Assembly (NCBI GenBank): GCA_037951105.1
Contig: JBAMJV010008266.1
Span: 46,634-110,633 of the forward strand
DNA length: 64,000 bases
Direction of reading: 5' to 3'
DNA from: Echinarachnius parma
Taxonomy: Eukaryota > Echinodermata > Echinoidea > Clypeasteroida > Echinarachniidae
Position 1 is the stretch's first letter. Each line of letters starts with the position of its first letter. Of this stretch, positions 1-15,300 are shown in pieces. The notes beneath the pieces are model-generated. The model was given only the letters and a program-made list of their open reading frames with translations. It was not told where the DNA came from and did no database searches. Position numbers and translations under genes: made by a program.

Positions 1-273
1 GAGATATTTTTGCTGCAGTTGTAGTCTCAAAATAAGTTTTTAAATAATTAGACAAATTGAAAACCTGTCAAATTCAGAGGTAAATTATCAGTTGTCATAC
101 ACTTACATGTATGTATGTCTAAACACCTGGTAAGTCAAAAGTTTTGCTGACAATTATCAATATGTGTTTTTTTTATGAAAGCTTTATACTTGATTTTTTG
201 TCCCCCTTTTTGTTGTTGTTGCTCATATCTATGCAAAAACTAATCATTGTTATTATCATTAATTTATTAACAG

Positions 274-352
274 ACTGACCCTTGAGCAGCGTGAGCTTTG
301 CAGATGTCGCTGGAAGATGTTTGGCTACCTGGATAGGCTCAAGACACACGAG
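274..352 (+). CDS. NBAS: NBAS exon w1
   Basis: First exon visible in the window. Acceptor ttaacag, donor GAG|gtaatg. It encodes LTLEQRELCRCRWKMFGYL and onward, and enters with one base of a split codon, so an upstream exon exists outside the window. Confidence 0.9.
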
Positions 353-3300
353 GTAATGAATTGAAGGGAAAACAAAAGCAATTATATTGTAGTTACACAA
401 ATTGTTTGTGGTAGCACCGAGAAAGAACATCCAATTCTTCAGAAGAATATCCATCCTATCCCTTTCGTCATTACGTTACCGTATTAACATCAACAGTGTA
501 TTTACATTACCATGGAAACGGCATCTATATTGTATATTTGTAACAGTCTCAGGACCATTACAAAATGAAACATTTTGCATATTGCACCTTTGTTTTGAAC
601 CTTTTTTCATTTTCCAAAATAGACAAGTTGTTACGTATTGTTTCAAACTTATTCTAATTTCAATATGGGTTTTGATGATATCCAACTGTTTTTGTCTTTT
701 TAAAGCAAATTCTTGGTGGAGGGGAGTCAGCATTGAGGTCATACAATGACAAGGACTTTGAGAAGTTTCGCTCGCAGAACATCGTAGAAGCTGCTGTTGG
801 GATGGCCAGGGTGAGTTTTACAAGCATATCTACAGAAAAAAGTAGGGGCACTATTAATTATTTGTTTATGTTAGTATAAAAGTTCATCTGTATTCGTCTA
901 TTTCTGTCATGAATCCCCTTCACACCATCCATACAAACAAAGCAACGTCATTCTCTCACATCAAGCTGATAAAGTTAGTTCTTCCCATGCCAATTTTGGC
1001 ACATAAGGGTGCGCCTATCTTTGATTTATTAGCCCTAGACCACATGTCTACTAAATGTAGTGAAAGCTACAGAAGGGGGGCCAGTCCTCTGGTAACTTGT
1101 GTGATTAACTTTCCCTTCTCCATTCTATAAATGCTAAGCCCCTGGCTAGAAGGCAGAAGGTACCATTTTTAAAGTCTTTGGTATGACCCGGTCTGGGTTC
1201 GAACCCGGAACTTCCCGTGCATGAGGCGGACACTCTAACCACTAAGCCACCATGCTCGGTGAACATCAAGCTGATAAGCATTTTAAAAATGCACAAAAAC
1301 TGACTTATAATAAAAAGCAGTGGAGATGCAAAGAATAACCATCATGTTTGGGGGTCTCAAACCTGACATCACCTAACAGAACTAGTAGTTTTTCATTCAG
1401 CCATACAGTGTACAGTAGTGTAACATATAAGTATCGTTATCATAGGACACAAAAGATTCATCATAAGAAGAGTAATTGTTTACTTTTGATCACAATAGAT
1501 TTATTGATCTCACTTCTTTATGGCTGTCCTCTGTCATACTCCAAGAGAAGGGTGAAGGAAACCACATACATTTGTGCCTTTCAACCACCACTGAACAGAG
1601 ATAGTGGGCAATACAAGCTACCAAATGTCTACAATCCTATCAATGGTTATGAGGTCAGACAGTTTGTCTTTTCTTAATAGCAAACTGTGTTGTATTGTGG
1701 TTTAGGTTTAGGGAACAGTTTGCCATGTTCCATTTTGTACATTTTTTTCTTCCAATTTTACCAACTGTGACACCATTTTTGTATAATTGAACATTTTAAC
1801 ATTATTATCATAAATTTAAAATTATTTGCAGGATTCTGATTGGAAGGCTCTTGATATCATGTTCACCTATCATGGCAAGGACCTGCTCCCCCATTGGCTG
1901 ATGATCCTCAACAACTTCCCCGAGACCACGCCCCCAAGTGAATACAAGACCCTTCTGCCAGAAGCAAGGTAATAAATGTATATATCAGGACTCAAAATTA
2001 GCACTGGACCGCTGGCTAGGGGCAACTAAAAATGTAATTATCTGAAAATCAAAAATCCAAATGAGCAACCACATAACAACATATTTGTTTCTTTTCTTCT
2101 TTTTTTTGTTTGTTTGGGGGGGGGGGGGGGACACCAGATTCAGATTTTGGGCCCTTAACATTTTTAAAACCTAGATTGTACTGCCGACTGAGCCGCAAAG
2201 ACATTTTTACAGTTTTTAACATTGCATATACAGTGTATGTATGCAGTCTTACCAAGTATAAAGTATAACCAAAAGGGTTTGACTGAGAATAAAGGTTACA
2301 TCGCATTGATTGTTATCTTCCAGGTGTGTGCTTTGGCACTTGTAATGAGTTACAAGAACACAAATCTTACACTTTTCTTAGTTTATAAGTGAGTGAAAGT
2401 GTTCCAGTATAGTGAATGTTCAATGCAAACATTTGCATTACATTTTAAAAAGGAAAGCCCTCCTTTGTTGTTCAATAATAATCTTGTGTAATGTTAATCA
2501 TGTAGCTATGAGGCAGACCCCGGAGTCTATTCCTGGGACCAGGACCACCACCGGGACCAAGACTGGTGTGAGAATGAGGAATGTCAGATGGTCATCAACC
2601 CGACCCAACTAGACTACGGAGCCTTCCTGTATGAAGAGCACCGAGATCTACTCAGATTTAGGTACACATACATCGTCTTCAGTTTCATTTATGAATTATC
2701 TCATTTGACATAGACATGTGATGACACACGCGGTACCCCGGGGTACCGCGTTGTCATCTTGCGTCCAACCGTACCGCAGCTATTGCATTGTGCATGCAGT
2801 GCAGCGCGCGATTGTATGCACGCTATACCCACAGTACAGCCCTAAAAATTAAATAAATAATTAAACAAAATGGCGGATTTTCGTCTGGTACCCCGGGGTA
2901 CCGTTTATGTCATCATGTAATGTTTGTGACTATCACTGGCCATTTAAAACCTTCTTGTATATATTTTTTTGACTGGAAAGCATTTGTTTGGAAATAATGT
3001 TCCTGAAGTATTTGTTTTGTGAATGTATACATGTCTGTCCATTTTAGTATTTGTTTACAGCAGGAGTGGCAAAAATATGACCTAAATGGTAGATATTGTA
3101 CTGGAGATGTCCGATCATGAGATATTATGGTGGACTAAACAAGGATATTATGCTCAATGCTCTTGAGCAAAATTAAACATTTCAATACCCATGATTTGTT
3201 TACACCATAATGATTTGTAATTTTAGACTTTGTTACATCACAATGATTGGTAATCTCCCATTAAGTCAACTACTGTGCTAATTGTTTGTTTGTTTTATTC

Positions 3301-6300
3301 ATAGGTGTGAGCATTTGACCAAAGATTTGCTGACCGACTGGGTGATTCACAGAGCCATGGCCATTGAGCATGAATCCAGACAGGTGAGGAAGTTGTTTAA
3401 GACAATTGTCCCACCAAACAAAGAACAACATTCTTTAGGCTTATTTGTTTGAGTACCGTTTTTTATATTAAATAGATGTCCAACATCTTGCAAAGGGTTG
3501 TGCAATTCTCGTGCATTTATATTGTGCCATCAATCTAGAAATTCTAGTCCGAGTTTATTGTAGATTCTAGTAACATTGTCCCTGTATTACTGATAGGAAC
3601 ATTGAACAGGTTTTGGTTTTTCGACTTTCCCTATATTGTTAAAAAGACATTTACTTTTGAAGTGTTCTGATTTTTGATTATCCATGGGAAAGTTATAATT
3701 ATGTACAAAGTCCATGCAATGAGGCTGCACATATGTATCTCTTGCATTTTTGCTCATTACTCAGCCATATAATATCCATTTAACATGAAATTTGTACGCA
3801 TTACTTTAATAGTGGACATATCAGATCACAGAAATACACATTTTATCCACCATTCATCGCTTTTTACACATGTCAACTAAAGTTACTAGATCCCCTTAAA
3901 GGCATATTTCTTGTAATTATTTCAGGTGGATAATGCCCTGGAACTGTTGAGGCTGGCCATGGAGAGGAACGTTCAGGTAAGGAAAAGGAACAAAGAGAAA
4001 TATATTACCCCATTGCCTACAAGATATTCAAATTATTTATATTGTAACTGTGGATTCGGTGTGTGGCAAAATTCTTAATAGAGCATGAGCTTTCGAGTCA
4101 CAGGGTACCATATTTGAAGCCCATCGTATGCCCATTTTATGCCCATTGTCTTTCCACAAGATAATTGATCTATTTCGCTGCTCTCATAAATAGCTGTATA
4201 TAAAGGCCCCCGGTAAGAATAAAAAGTATATTCCACTGTGTATTGTAGAGGGCGCTATACGGCTGCCAGAATGTATTGCTCCCAATGGAGTAGAAAGTGC
4301 ATGCCACATGCAATTGATTGATTGATTGATTGATTGATTGACTGATTTTCCTACCAACCGACCAAATGACTGACTGATAAATTGATTCATTGATTGATTG
4401 ATTCATTAATCTTTCCATCCATCCATCCATTCAGTGAGTGAGTGAGTTATTGAGTGATGTAAGTCATATATTTATGGATTGATTTTTAAAGTTAATGTAT
4501 AATTTGATTGCTTTTTTTTTTGGCAGGGCCTTGAGAATCTTCATCATGACCTCTTGACCCTCGAAGTGTTGTCGTACGAGTGTCAGACTGACCCCGATCT
4601 GACCTTGACGTCACTCAAGAAACTGACCAATCTCCAGATCATCCAACTTATGTTGACCAAGGTAATATAATATATTCAGTTTATTGATTCATAAAAACAT
4701 ACATATAAAATACAAAACAAGGCAATTGGTATACTGAAATTCGTTTTTGTTTACAATCAAATTATAATACATACCGTATTTGCTGGTGTATTAACCACAC
4801 CTTTTTTCAAAAAAAAAAAAAAAAAAAGGGGTGCGGTTAATACGCGACCGTATTAACCTCACTTTTTTTTTTTTTTTTTATTTTTTTTTTTTTAATTTTT
4901 TTTTAGGGGGTGCGGTTAATACACCGGAGCGGTTAATACACCGACAAATACGGTAGTAGGAAGGATATCAGAGAGGATATAGAGGAACCAGTACAGATAA
5001 GAGGAGAGAAGGAGTTAGGGTAGAAAAGAAAAACATCAGTTTTGTGCAGTTATTTGAACGTAAAGTTACGATTATTGGCAAATTAAATTGAAAGAATTAG
5101 AAACACATAATAAGCAAATTATTATTATTGTAAGGGGACCAGTTTACTGTAAACGTCGTTATTTTCGCACGATTAATATTTCGCGCTAAGCAACACAAAA
5201 ACACATTCGCAGCTTTTTAATTTCGCGGCCAAGCAAGTGTTCACACGCATTGCAAATCGCGCATTTATATTCGCGTGTTTTAATATTCGCGGACGCCGAC
5301 TTCAGCGCGAAATCCACGAAAATTAATGCACCGCGAACATTACCACGTTTACAGTATTTGATTTTAAATGGATCTAGCATATTTTCCTGAATCAACTGAA
5401 CTCAATTGCATCTTTAGTGGTTCTTTGATGTCTTGCTGTTTTCCTCTTGCTAAATCCCTTCTTTTTCAAGGACCTCTACTTTGGAACTCTCTAGTGGATG
5501 ATATTCGTGAATCATAATCTGAAATTGTTTGAAAATAAAATATAAACAATATCTAATCAATACGTACATACTTGCGAGTAATTAAATGCCCACCCGTAGG
5601 CCTAGTAGTTAGTAGTTTTAGTTGTTGTTTTCTTTTGTCTGTTAGTTAGGTGTTTCGTTTTATTGCACTGTTTTTGGATAATTATATTGAATTTTGAATT
5701 TGGATTATGACTATCATTATATTTATATAAGTTTTAATGTTATGTACAATGTTTTGTTTTAAATCTATGGGTCGACCACACGATAAGGTCTTGATACCTT
5801 TTTGGTTTGTTATCCCTAAAAAAATAATTACTTTTAATTTGTACATGCAATCTGCATTTTTAAATTTTAAATGAAATATACTTTTATATTATCAATTTGT
5901 ATGTATTTTATACTGTTTCTTTTATATTGAGAAAATAAACTGAACTTGAACTTGAAATATAAGTTATAGAACTCATACAATACATGTGATTGATTAAATC
6001 TTGTAGAATCTAATAAAACTGCAAAAATGGTTTGTAAAATTGTTGGAAAATATTCTTGTACACTATTAAAGATCAGGATTTAATTTCTATCCCTCTCCCC
6101 GACCTTAGTCCTCATCGGAGATGTATGTGAAGGATGTGAAGCGCTGGGCCATTCCATTCATGCAGCGGGTGGAGGCAGCATCCCTTGGAGACCAGACCAA
6201 ACTCACCGAGGAGTTCATGCTCTCTCTAGCAAAGGTTAAGAGTCAAAATTATGACAAAATTTAATTTTGTAAATTAATATTAGAATACTCAATCTACTGT

Positions 6301-9300
6301 TCATGAGATTTCTTTTTTACTTGCAATTTGCACATTTTTTGAAATTCTGCACCTATATAGTTTTTGTGTAATAATTAGATATTCAAGAAAGAAACCTCTT
6401 CCATAATTGTTTAATTAATATCATAGACAGAAACATACCACCATTCTTTTAATCTGATTTGCCGTATTTCCACTACATCTCACAAGTAACTTTCTTTGTG
6501 AACCCCAGATTTCTTTGAAGGTTTCTGATGGCCTGATAATATTTAAAAAAAAATTTTTTTTTGCATTTCCAGGAGGATCTATCTAAATGTCTGCTAGTCT
6601 TTGAGAGCTGCAAGCCCGGGGTGAGTTCATTTGTGCTCTCTTTCCATAAAATACCAATGTTAATCAATTTATAATGTTTGATTGTGATTAATACCGAAAA
6701 CAGTATGATGTTGGTAACAAATAATGTTGTCATCACAGATATTGATACAATTGTAACATTTAAATAGGATAAACGAAAAATTAGCAAAGACATTTTTTTA
6801 CCAAGATTCAAATCCAAGAGTAGACCTTTGAATTGCTATACTCTTGCTCTATTACCTCTGAGCTACTATCAGCTGTTAAAGGGATCTAGTAACATTGTCA
6901 AAATCCTTAAAATGTACTTAGAACTCTAGTTGTTCTCTCCTACCGCGTTGTATTCGTATTACCAGAATTTTGCTTTCGTTAGAAAGATATTTAAGATTGA
7001 AATGTTCAGATTTGTAATTATCCACTAGAAAGTTATCACTGCGTACAAAGTCAGTGCAATGAGTATGTGAATATCACTTTGCATTTTCGCCCATTTCTCG
7101 GCCGTATAACATCCATTTAACATTAAATTCTCACACATTGATTGGTGGACATATCAGATCACAAAAACACAAACATTTTATCAACCATTCATAACTTTTT
7201 TCATTACCCTTTTCAATGCTCCTTGTCAGAATCTAGTATTAGAATATATTATGTAGTACAACAAATACAGTCAAACATGTCATAGTGGCCACCAAAAGTG
7301 ATCACCTGGAGAGGCAAACAATGTTGGAACATGGATTTAGAGGTCACCTGTCTACATCAGTGGCCACTTTTCTTGTTTCCCTTAATAGGTGGTCACTATA
7401 CACAGGTCTGACTGTACTACTGTAATTCCATGCCTTTTTATCCCACAGAATCCAGATCCCATCTTGAGGACCAAGCGGCAGGTCCTGTCCCTGGCCCTGC
7501 AGTGTGCGTATGCCAATGAGAAAGAGGACCAGTTCCAAGTAGCCCAGAACATACTCAAGACTCTTCCTAAGCAGAGCCTAGGGTAAGAAAGTGTACATTC
7601 ATAGCAACAACTTTTAAAAAATATTTTAGCAATTACTGTCTGGACTACCTCCAAAATAATGGAAGAGAGAGTCAAGGCAGCAGAGATGTGGTTTTATCAC
7701 AGAATGCTGAAGATGTCATGGGTCAGGCACGCAACAAATTGTGAAACTGTACTGCAGAGAGCTGAAACAGAAATGAAACTAATTTACAAGAATACAAACA
7801 TAGTCATGTTGCTGCCTGAATGTAGCTGCAAATAGTTCATAGAAATCCATATGATCTAATACATTCCAAGTGGTCCATTGCAGTGTTGTTGCCAGAGACA
7901 TGTCAATCCAGTTATCTTGGCAATGAGCATCTTATTTAGCTGCTCATCTTCCGACTGTAAGGAATCCACTTTTTTCAATTTGTTTTAATTGTTTGCATGT
8001 ATTAATAATTCAGGATTATCATATTGCACTTATCATCTGTCACGATGTACATGTAACACTCCTGGTGATAATATGACCCATGGTCGTCAGGTACGGTTCA
8101 AACCCACACAGGGATATTGTGTAGCTTCTCAACTCCCCAGTGAGCATACATGTACATGCCACACCCCCCACTGTTCAAATATTAGTGCTCATATTAATCT
8201 GAAATCATATCTTTGCATTTTTTTTCCATGCAGTGTTGTGACAGAGGATCTCTCCGCTCTCTACCACGACATTGAGTTGCTAGCCAGCCATCTGCAAGCC
8301 ATAGAGATCCTGGCTGCTCATGGTGTTGCCATGGCAACCAGTCATGTGAGAGACACACAGTCGGACGAGGAAGCTGCAGCCAAGCTGATGGTTAGACTCT
8401 CCCGGCAGGCTGTTAGAAGGTACATATCTTTATGCATATAAATCCTAGCAATAAGTTTTTTTTAAACATTTTCTTTAAATGTCATTATGCTTACCCACGA
8501 TATATACAAATTGGCAATGTAGAGTTACTTTGATCATTAGACAAAGGAAAATTGATACATGTTAGTAGTAGAAGGAGTAGTAGTACAATACAATATTTTA
8601 TAGTCCTCGTAGTTATTATTACATTTCTCATCATTATTTGTTTTGTTATTAGTATATCATTATTATTGTCATTATTACTGTTGTCTTCATCATTATTGTT
8701 ATTTTACTTTCCATCTTAGAACTCCTGCATTGAAGGAGTGGGAGTGGAACAAGCTGGGAAAGGACATGTTAGAGCTGCAGAAAATCGTCTACTCCTGTCT
8801 CTCTGTCACACAATGTCAAGAGGTAAGAAAACTACTCTTTGTCTCCATTTCAATCTGTCAGAAAGTTAATTTCTCTCCTGTATCTTATTGCAAAGCATTC
8901 AGCTCCGATAAATGGGGAACCCTGTCCTTTTTAGCTGCACATAGAGTTATGCACATAGGAGATTTTAAATCACACAGTACATTCACTGCACCAGACCAGC
9001 CAAACAGTATGTTGATACACCAGACGGTGGACTGTACTTTACCTGGAAGACGAAGAAGAAAGGATAAACACAAGATACAAACAAACTCCATGAGAACACA
9101 GTGCTTTTTTTGCACATTTTATATCCCTCATGTGAAGAACTCTACCGATGTTAAGAATATCTCAACTTTATGGGGGAAATTATACATCCCAAAGACATTT
9201 AGTGCACGAAAATCGACCAAAGAGTCATCCTTTGTATCATATAATTGTCCCTCTTTGTTTTGGGTTTTTGTGTCATCTGTATATTTTTTTTTTATAGAGA

Positions 9301-12300
9301 ACCTATAAGGGTCTTCTTCTTCTTCTTCTTCTTCTGGTTAAGTCTGCCTCCGTCAATTTTGAAGACTCTTGCCAACTATAATCGCTATCATTTGACTTGC
9401 TGGGGCCAGTTGATCAAGTCCAAGCCTGATTGTCCAACTCTCTCGAGAAAATCTCCCAAAACTTCACCCCTCATATCCTGTGCAGATATTTCCAGAGAGT
9501 CTGTGGGGGTCAGGATCCATTGCTAACATCCAACATCCAATTTAGAATCATCTTTCACATTCTCTTTAATGTCACTTGTAGATATTTACAGAGAGCCTTT
9601 TGGGTTCGGGATCCATCGTCAACATCCGACTCGCCGGGGCCAAGTTGACCAAGTCCAAGCCTGTTGCATCATCATCCCTTGCGAGACCATCTACCAAATC
9701 TGCATCCCTCATCCCGTACGAGCGCTCCATCGATCTGGTCCTCTCGGCAGCGAAAGAGTACTTCAACTCCTCCGCGGATCTCATGGATTCTACCATGGAA
9801 CTTGCAAGGTTTGTCTGTTTGATGGTGTTTTAATATTTGTTTATTTTTGTGTGAAGTGTGTGTCTTTCATGTGTGTAGATGAATGTGTCTATTTGTTCGT
9901 GTTGGGTGTGTGTGGGTGTGTAGGTAAACATGTTAATCTGCATTTGAATTCTTGTGGATCTGATGGATTCAACTATGGAACTTGCAAGGGTTATATGTTT
10001 GTATGCCTACGATTTAGATTAGGTCTTGGATGTTTTGTTTGTGTTTGTTTTGTGTATTTGTCTTGCATGTATATATGTATGTGTTTTTGGGGTGTGTGAG
10101 TAACTGTGTTTATGTGTATTTTAATTCCTCTGTTTATGTATTATGGACTCAACTTTCTTTCACAATTTCACCTGTCTGAAATGTTTCCCTTAAATTTTTG
10201 TCTCCAGGTCCTGTTTGACTCTGATTGATGACTGTCCAGGCCGGATCCAAGAGGAGCTGGATTTGATTGCCTCTCTGGCTCTCCTAGATGACTTCAGCTC
10301 CCCGATCCTCCCACTACAAGGTATGACTGTTTGAAAGGGAACACACACACCCATAAAGTGCTATGATCCCCAGGGGAATATCGCTATATAAATACACCGT
10401 TATTATTATTATTATTATAAATGATTTTCTAATATGTGAAAAAGAAATTCATTTTAGCAGTTCATTCCACCATTAAGTGCAGAAAATAATTTTTTTGAAA
10501 ACTCATTATCATACTAAATCATACATGATTATTCATATGCCTGCAGAAGAACACTATCACATATTAAATAATACAAGAAGTGATAGAGATATTAATAGGT
10601 GAAAGTTAAAGAGAAAATAGTTAAATAGAGAAATAATCAGAGAAAGTGAAGTGTTATTAATATTCTTCATTTGATATATTATCCAGATGCATGATTATAG
10701 CATATACTTCATCTTACATATTTCATAGTTATTATATGATTAAATTATTGATCTTGATTATTTATTTCTGAACCTTTTCTCTCCCGTTTCCAGTGAGACT
10801 GAGTGAGGAGAGGCTGGATCTGGTTGACAAAGTCATCAAATCTTCAAAATCAGCTTTCTCCAATCCTCAAAAGGTATGTAGCTTTTTTGCAAGTCAGTTA
10901 TTTATTTAACCCTAATGCCACCAATTAAATACCCCCCCCCCCCCCAGAGCTGATTTTAAACAACAGTTTGGGTGATTAACAATAGTATGTCATGAAATGT
11001 TACACATCCAAGCAAGACAGTCAGGCTGTGCACTAAACAATAGAGCCAGCTATGTATACAGCGCCTCTGCATAATGCAATAGTCGTGAACAATTAAATAA
11101 AACACTGCAGTGGAATCCTTGAGACACATAATGTACATGTACTTGGCACTGTAAGAGACCTTGATTTCTAGTTTTGGACCACCAACATTCGATAAAACAA
11201 ATTTTACATTGCCCTACTATGCAATTAGGAAGAAAAGTAAGTTATGATAATTAGTAAATATGTTCATAACAATTTGTACCTACCTAATTCAATTGATGGA
11301 TTCTTTGATCTATTCATGTTTTGCCCTCAATATCATTAATTTTGTGTGTACAGTTGTTAGGGCTTGCCAAGCTGCTGCGTGTCTGTGGCAACGATGATAA
11401 GGAGAGAGAAGGCAGAGTTCTGGTCCTGGTATGCAGAGCAGCACTGCAGGTAAGATATAAATATACCTGTTCCCTTGTAGATTGTGAAATCCCCATATAG
11501 TTAATACAGGGCCAACCAGGTTCCCTAGGCAATGGGTTTAAAAGATAAAACTACTTGCCTGTATAAAAAGCAATCTTCTATCAAGGTATTTTAATAAGGC
11601 TTTAAATTCATTTATTTGGATATGTATTCATACATTATCCATGCTGTATTTATCTATCTTTGGATGTTCCTTTGTTTTTTTGTGGGTTTTTCTAAGGCAT
11701 TGGACTACAATATGGCTCTATCAGTAATTAAAAAGCTAATATGAGCCGACTTGGGAAGTGTGCTGATCGACGATTAATTATTTATTATTTATTAATTGAT
11801 TTGTTTGTTTGCTTGTTATGCATTATATAATACCTACTTGTTTGTTAATTTATTAATGTGTTTGTTTGTTTGTTGCAGGCATCTGACTTCAGGACAGCTC
11901 TATCAGTCAGTAAACAGCTAGTGAAGGCAGGCTACGGACCAGCCTGGGAAGTTTGCAGAGATCTCGCTCTCTCTGACGATGTAACAGACCTCCAAGCCAG
12001 GTTAGCATTTTAGTGGCTCTGACATCCAAAGGGTGCAAAAGACTTTCAGACTGACTTTAGTAATATTCACTGAGAATCCAAATATGATACAAGTTTTTCC
12101 TCATTAGAATGTATCGAAACAAAAACTTACTCCATAATCCTTAATTTTGAAGGCTCCTCCCCCCAATAGCGTACCGAAGTAGTGACGTCACATGCTTTTG
12201 TTATGGCATAGTAATGGTTCTAAACAACTTGTCCTTTCATACTGGCATTTTGTAATGGGTCGGAGCCGGACGATTGCCTTCTTAGCAACCGTTAAATCAC

Positions 12301-15300
12301 CAATTCATTGCTTGCCTGACATTGTTTAGAACCATTACCCATGGCAATGAATAGCTCTGACGTCACACTTCGGTACTCTATTCGTATTTTTATTTTTTAA
12401 TTTGCCCGAATGTGTCTGAATTACACAAAACTCATTCCATGTTTAATGAGTTTCAATTGGTGATGCCTGGAAATTACATTATCTTGAATGTAACCTTGCC
12501 TACAATAACTGTACACCTTAGATCTTAGTTCATCTTTTAAAGGGACTTAGTAACATTGTCCAAATCCTCAAAATAAAATTTTAATTCTAGCGGTTCCATC
12601 ATACCTTGTTGTATTCGTATTAAAGGGCATCAAGCGTGGGGATGCTACATAGCGGGTCGCCATTTTGAACTGGGTTAGTTTGCGCGCACCGCATGACACT
12701 GAGCTAACGTGCATTACGCACCGTGCGCAACGCGTATGCAAGATGGCGCCGCGCATCTCATTTGACGAATCTGAACTACCTTTAACAATAAAATCATGGG
12801 ACCGGTTTCGGTTTTTCAAATTTCCCTTTCGTTACAAAGATATGTACGATTGAAGTATTCAGATAAGAAAAACTTTTTCTTACCGTGTACAAAGTGAGTG
12901 CAGTGAGTTAGTGAATATCACTTTGCACTTTCGCTCATTACTTGGCCATGCAATGTCCATTTGACTTGAAATTTTCACACAATACCCTGTGGACATATGA
13001 GATAACAACAATATAGTACATTGCATCAACCCTTCATCACTTTTTACACATGTCAACAAAGTTACTAGATCCCTTTAAATTTAACCTCTTATACTTGTAT
13101 GTACTGTAACAATGTCTTAACTTCATTTGTATCTACTGTCTATTAAATGACTAGGCTCAGAAAGATGTGCCATAAGTATATATTTAGTCAGGCTTACATT
13201 TACATGTACATATGCACATTTCGTAATAATAAACCCCTTCTTATCTCTGCAAGACAGAAATTATCAATGCGATGTTGCTTTGAACAGTCAAATTGTCGAG
13301 ACAAATGCCAAAACGCAGGCTAGAGCTTGATTTGATATAAATCACGTTCCTGTTATTTGTATACCCAGACGAGAGCTGTTGGCGTTTGCTGCCTCCTACT
13401 GTGACTGCGATGCACTGGTTTCCATCCTAGAAGCCAGGAATGCTTTACTCACTCAGGTAAAAATTTGTATTTTTCTTTCAGAAATTAGCCCAAATTTTAC
13501 CCGCATCATGTGCAAATTAAAAGAAGATGTGTTATAATTTGTAAGAATCAAGATATGAAACCAAAGTGGAAGATAATAGTGTATTTTGTAAGAAATAATT
13601 AAACAAAATATAAAAGTAATACGAAGAGATCATATATTGTGCCAATTCCATCTACTGCAAGATTCTCCGGGCGCAGTTGGGTTTATCCTACACACAGCAA
13701 GAGAAAAAAGTAACAAACATATAAAAGTAATTATAATACAACCGTGTGCACATAGATATAGAGAACAAATATGAATACATAAATAAGCCTTCGTCAAAAA
13801 CAAAATAAGATGTACTAGTTTGTACTTGACTGTTAATACCCTTGCTTCACAGATACTCTACAGTAAACTGCCGATAGATGCTGAGATGAAAAAGGACCAG
13901 GGAGAAGATGATGTTGCCATGGATACCATGGAAGAGCCTCCCACGGAAGAAGCAGATATGGAGGATGAAGGCATTGAGGTTAGTTTCAGTTTTATAATGT
14001 GATAAATGGAGATCTCTTTTTAACTTGTAAATGAGAAAAATGTCACTCATTATATGTGAACGGGTATAGTAAAACCCTTCAATTGTCGGTAAAAATCAAA
14101 ATGTAGATTTTCATACCATTAGAAGGGCCTCATTACAAGCTTTCATTTGATGCTTTGTTCTAAACAAAATTGGTCAATAATTGGCAAAGATATATTTGTT
14201 TTCAATCATACAAACATCAGTCTTTTAAACACATTATGTGAACTTAAAATGCCAATTTCTTCAAAACATGAATTACTGACAAGTGCAGGGTTTTGCCATA
14301 TCCAGTCACATATATCACATATAACCCCTTTTGTTGAGTCGCAATCATGTCAATTGAGTGCAGACTGCTTAAAAACATGGCAGCCTCAAGTGAGCATGAA
14401 AGCATTAAAGCATTAAAGCCATTTTTAGGGATACCCAAGGGGAAATTATATGAATAGAAGTTGCAGGATTTATGCACTCATCAGTACCAGTAAGTCAGAA
14501 AGCCAGAACTTACACAAAGCTTTTATTTGAATGAATGTATTTAACAGAATGATATGGAGAGAGAAACCACTGATGACTCAAACGCAACCATGGCAACGAG
14601 AACGAGACGAATACTGGCTTCCACGGGTGCCGCCACTTCTGCTGTCTTAGCTACCACCGGAAAAACAACAAAGGCGGTTCTTGCATCGACGGGAGCAGCA
14701 ACATCCGCAGTTTTCGCCACGACAGGGGCAACTACAAAGGCGGTGTTAGCATCCGTTAGCGACGCACAGTGGTGGGCAGGAACCATGAGATTTCTTCGTC
14801 CCCTGGGAGGGGGCATGGCAGGTTTGTTTATTTTATATGCCTCTACCTCGATATTTAGTACACAAACAATTTAGGTCTTTATGAAGGGACAGACATGTTA
14901 TGATACTAATGATAGTAATACATAGTAATACAAAAGTAATAATAGTAATGAGGATGATGGTGGTTATGATGATGATGATGACGACGACGACGACGACGAT
15001 GACGACGATGGTGATGATGACAGTGATGATTATGACAGTCTAGCATTTATATTTCACATCAATCTAGAAATTCTATTCCAAGGCACAGTATACTAAAGGT
15101 ATATCACTATCATATATATCATATGTATGTCTATTGCGGGCATTACAATTTCTCGTGAAAGTGCTAGATAGATTAGCATCACTTTGATGTTAGTATCTGT
15201 AATGCACCTCAGGCTAATGAATTGATTGGATTTTTGAGTCAGGTGTTTATTCTTTTCTAGTCATGAACATTTTAAAAATAATGTGAAGTATTTCTTCGTC

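Noticed and set aside
1180..1258. A functional tRNA gene
   Set aside because: Box A and B are present, but the cloverleaf does not close and the sequence continues into a SINE body found elsewhere in the window.
1348..1677. A 109-codon open frame in an NBAS intron
   Set aside because: No domain, no splice support, and no match to the NBAS protein at this point.
8643..9308. A 221-codon plus-strand open frame
   Set aside because: It contains NBAS exon w12 but runs through the 8822|8823 donor into intron; only 8720-8822 is conserved.
14541..14816. A 91-codon open frame on the minus strand
   Set aside because: Mirror of the 66-bp coding repeats in NBAS exon w20; the plus strand is the conserved gene.
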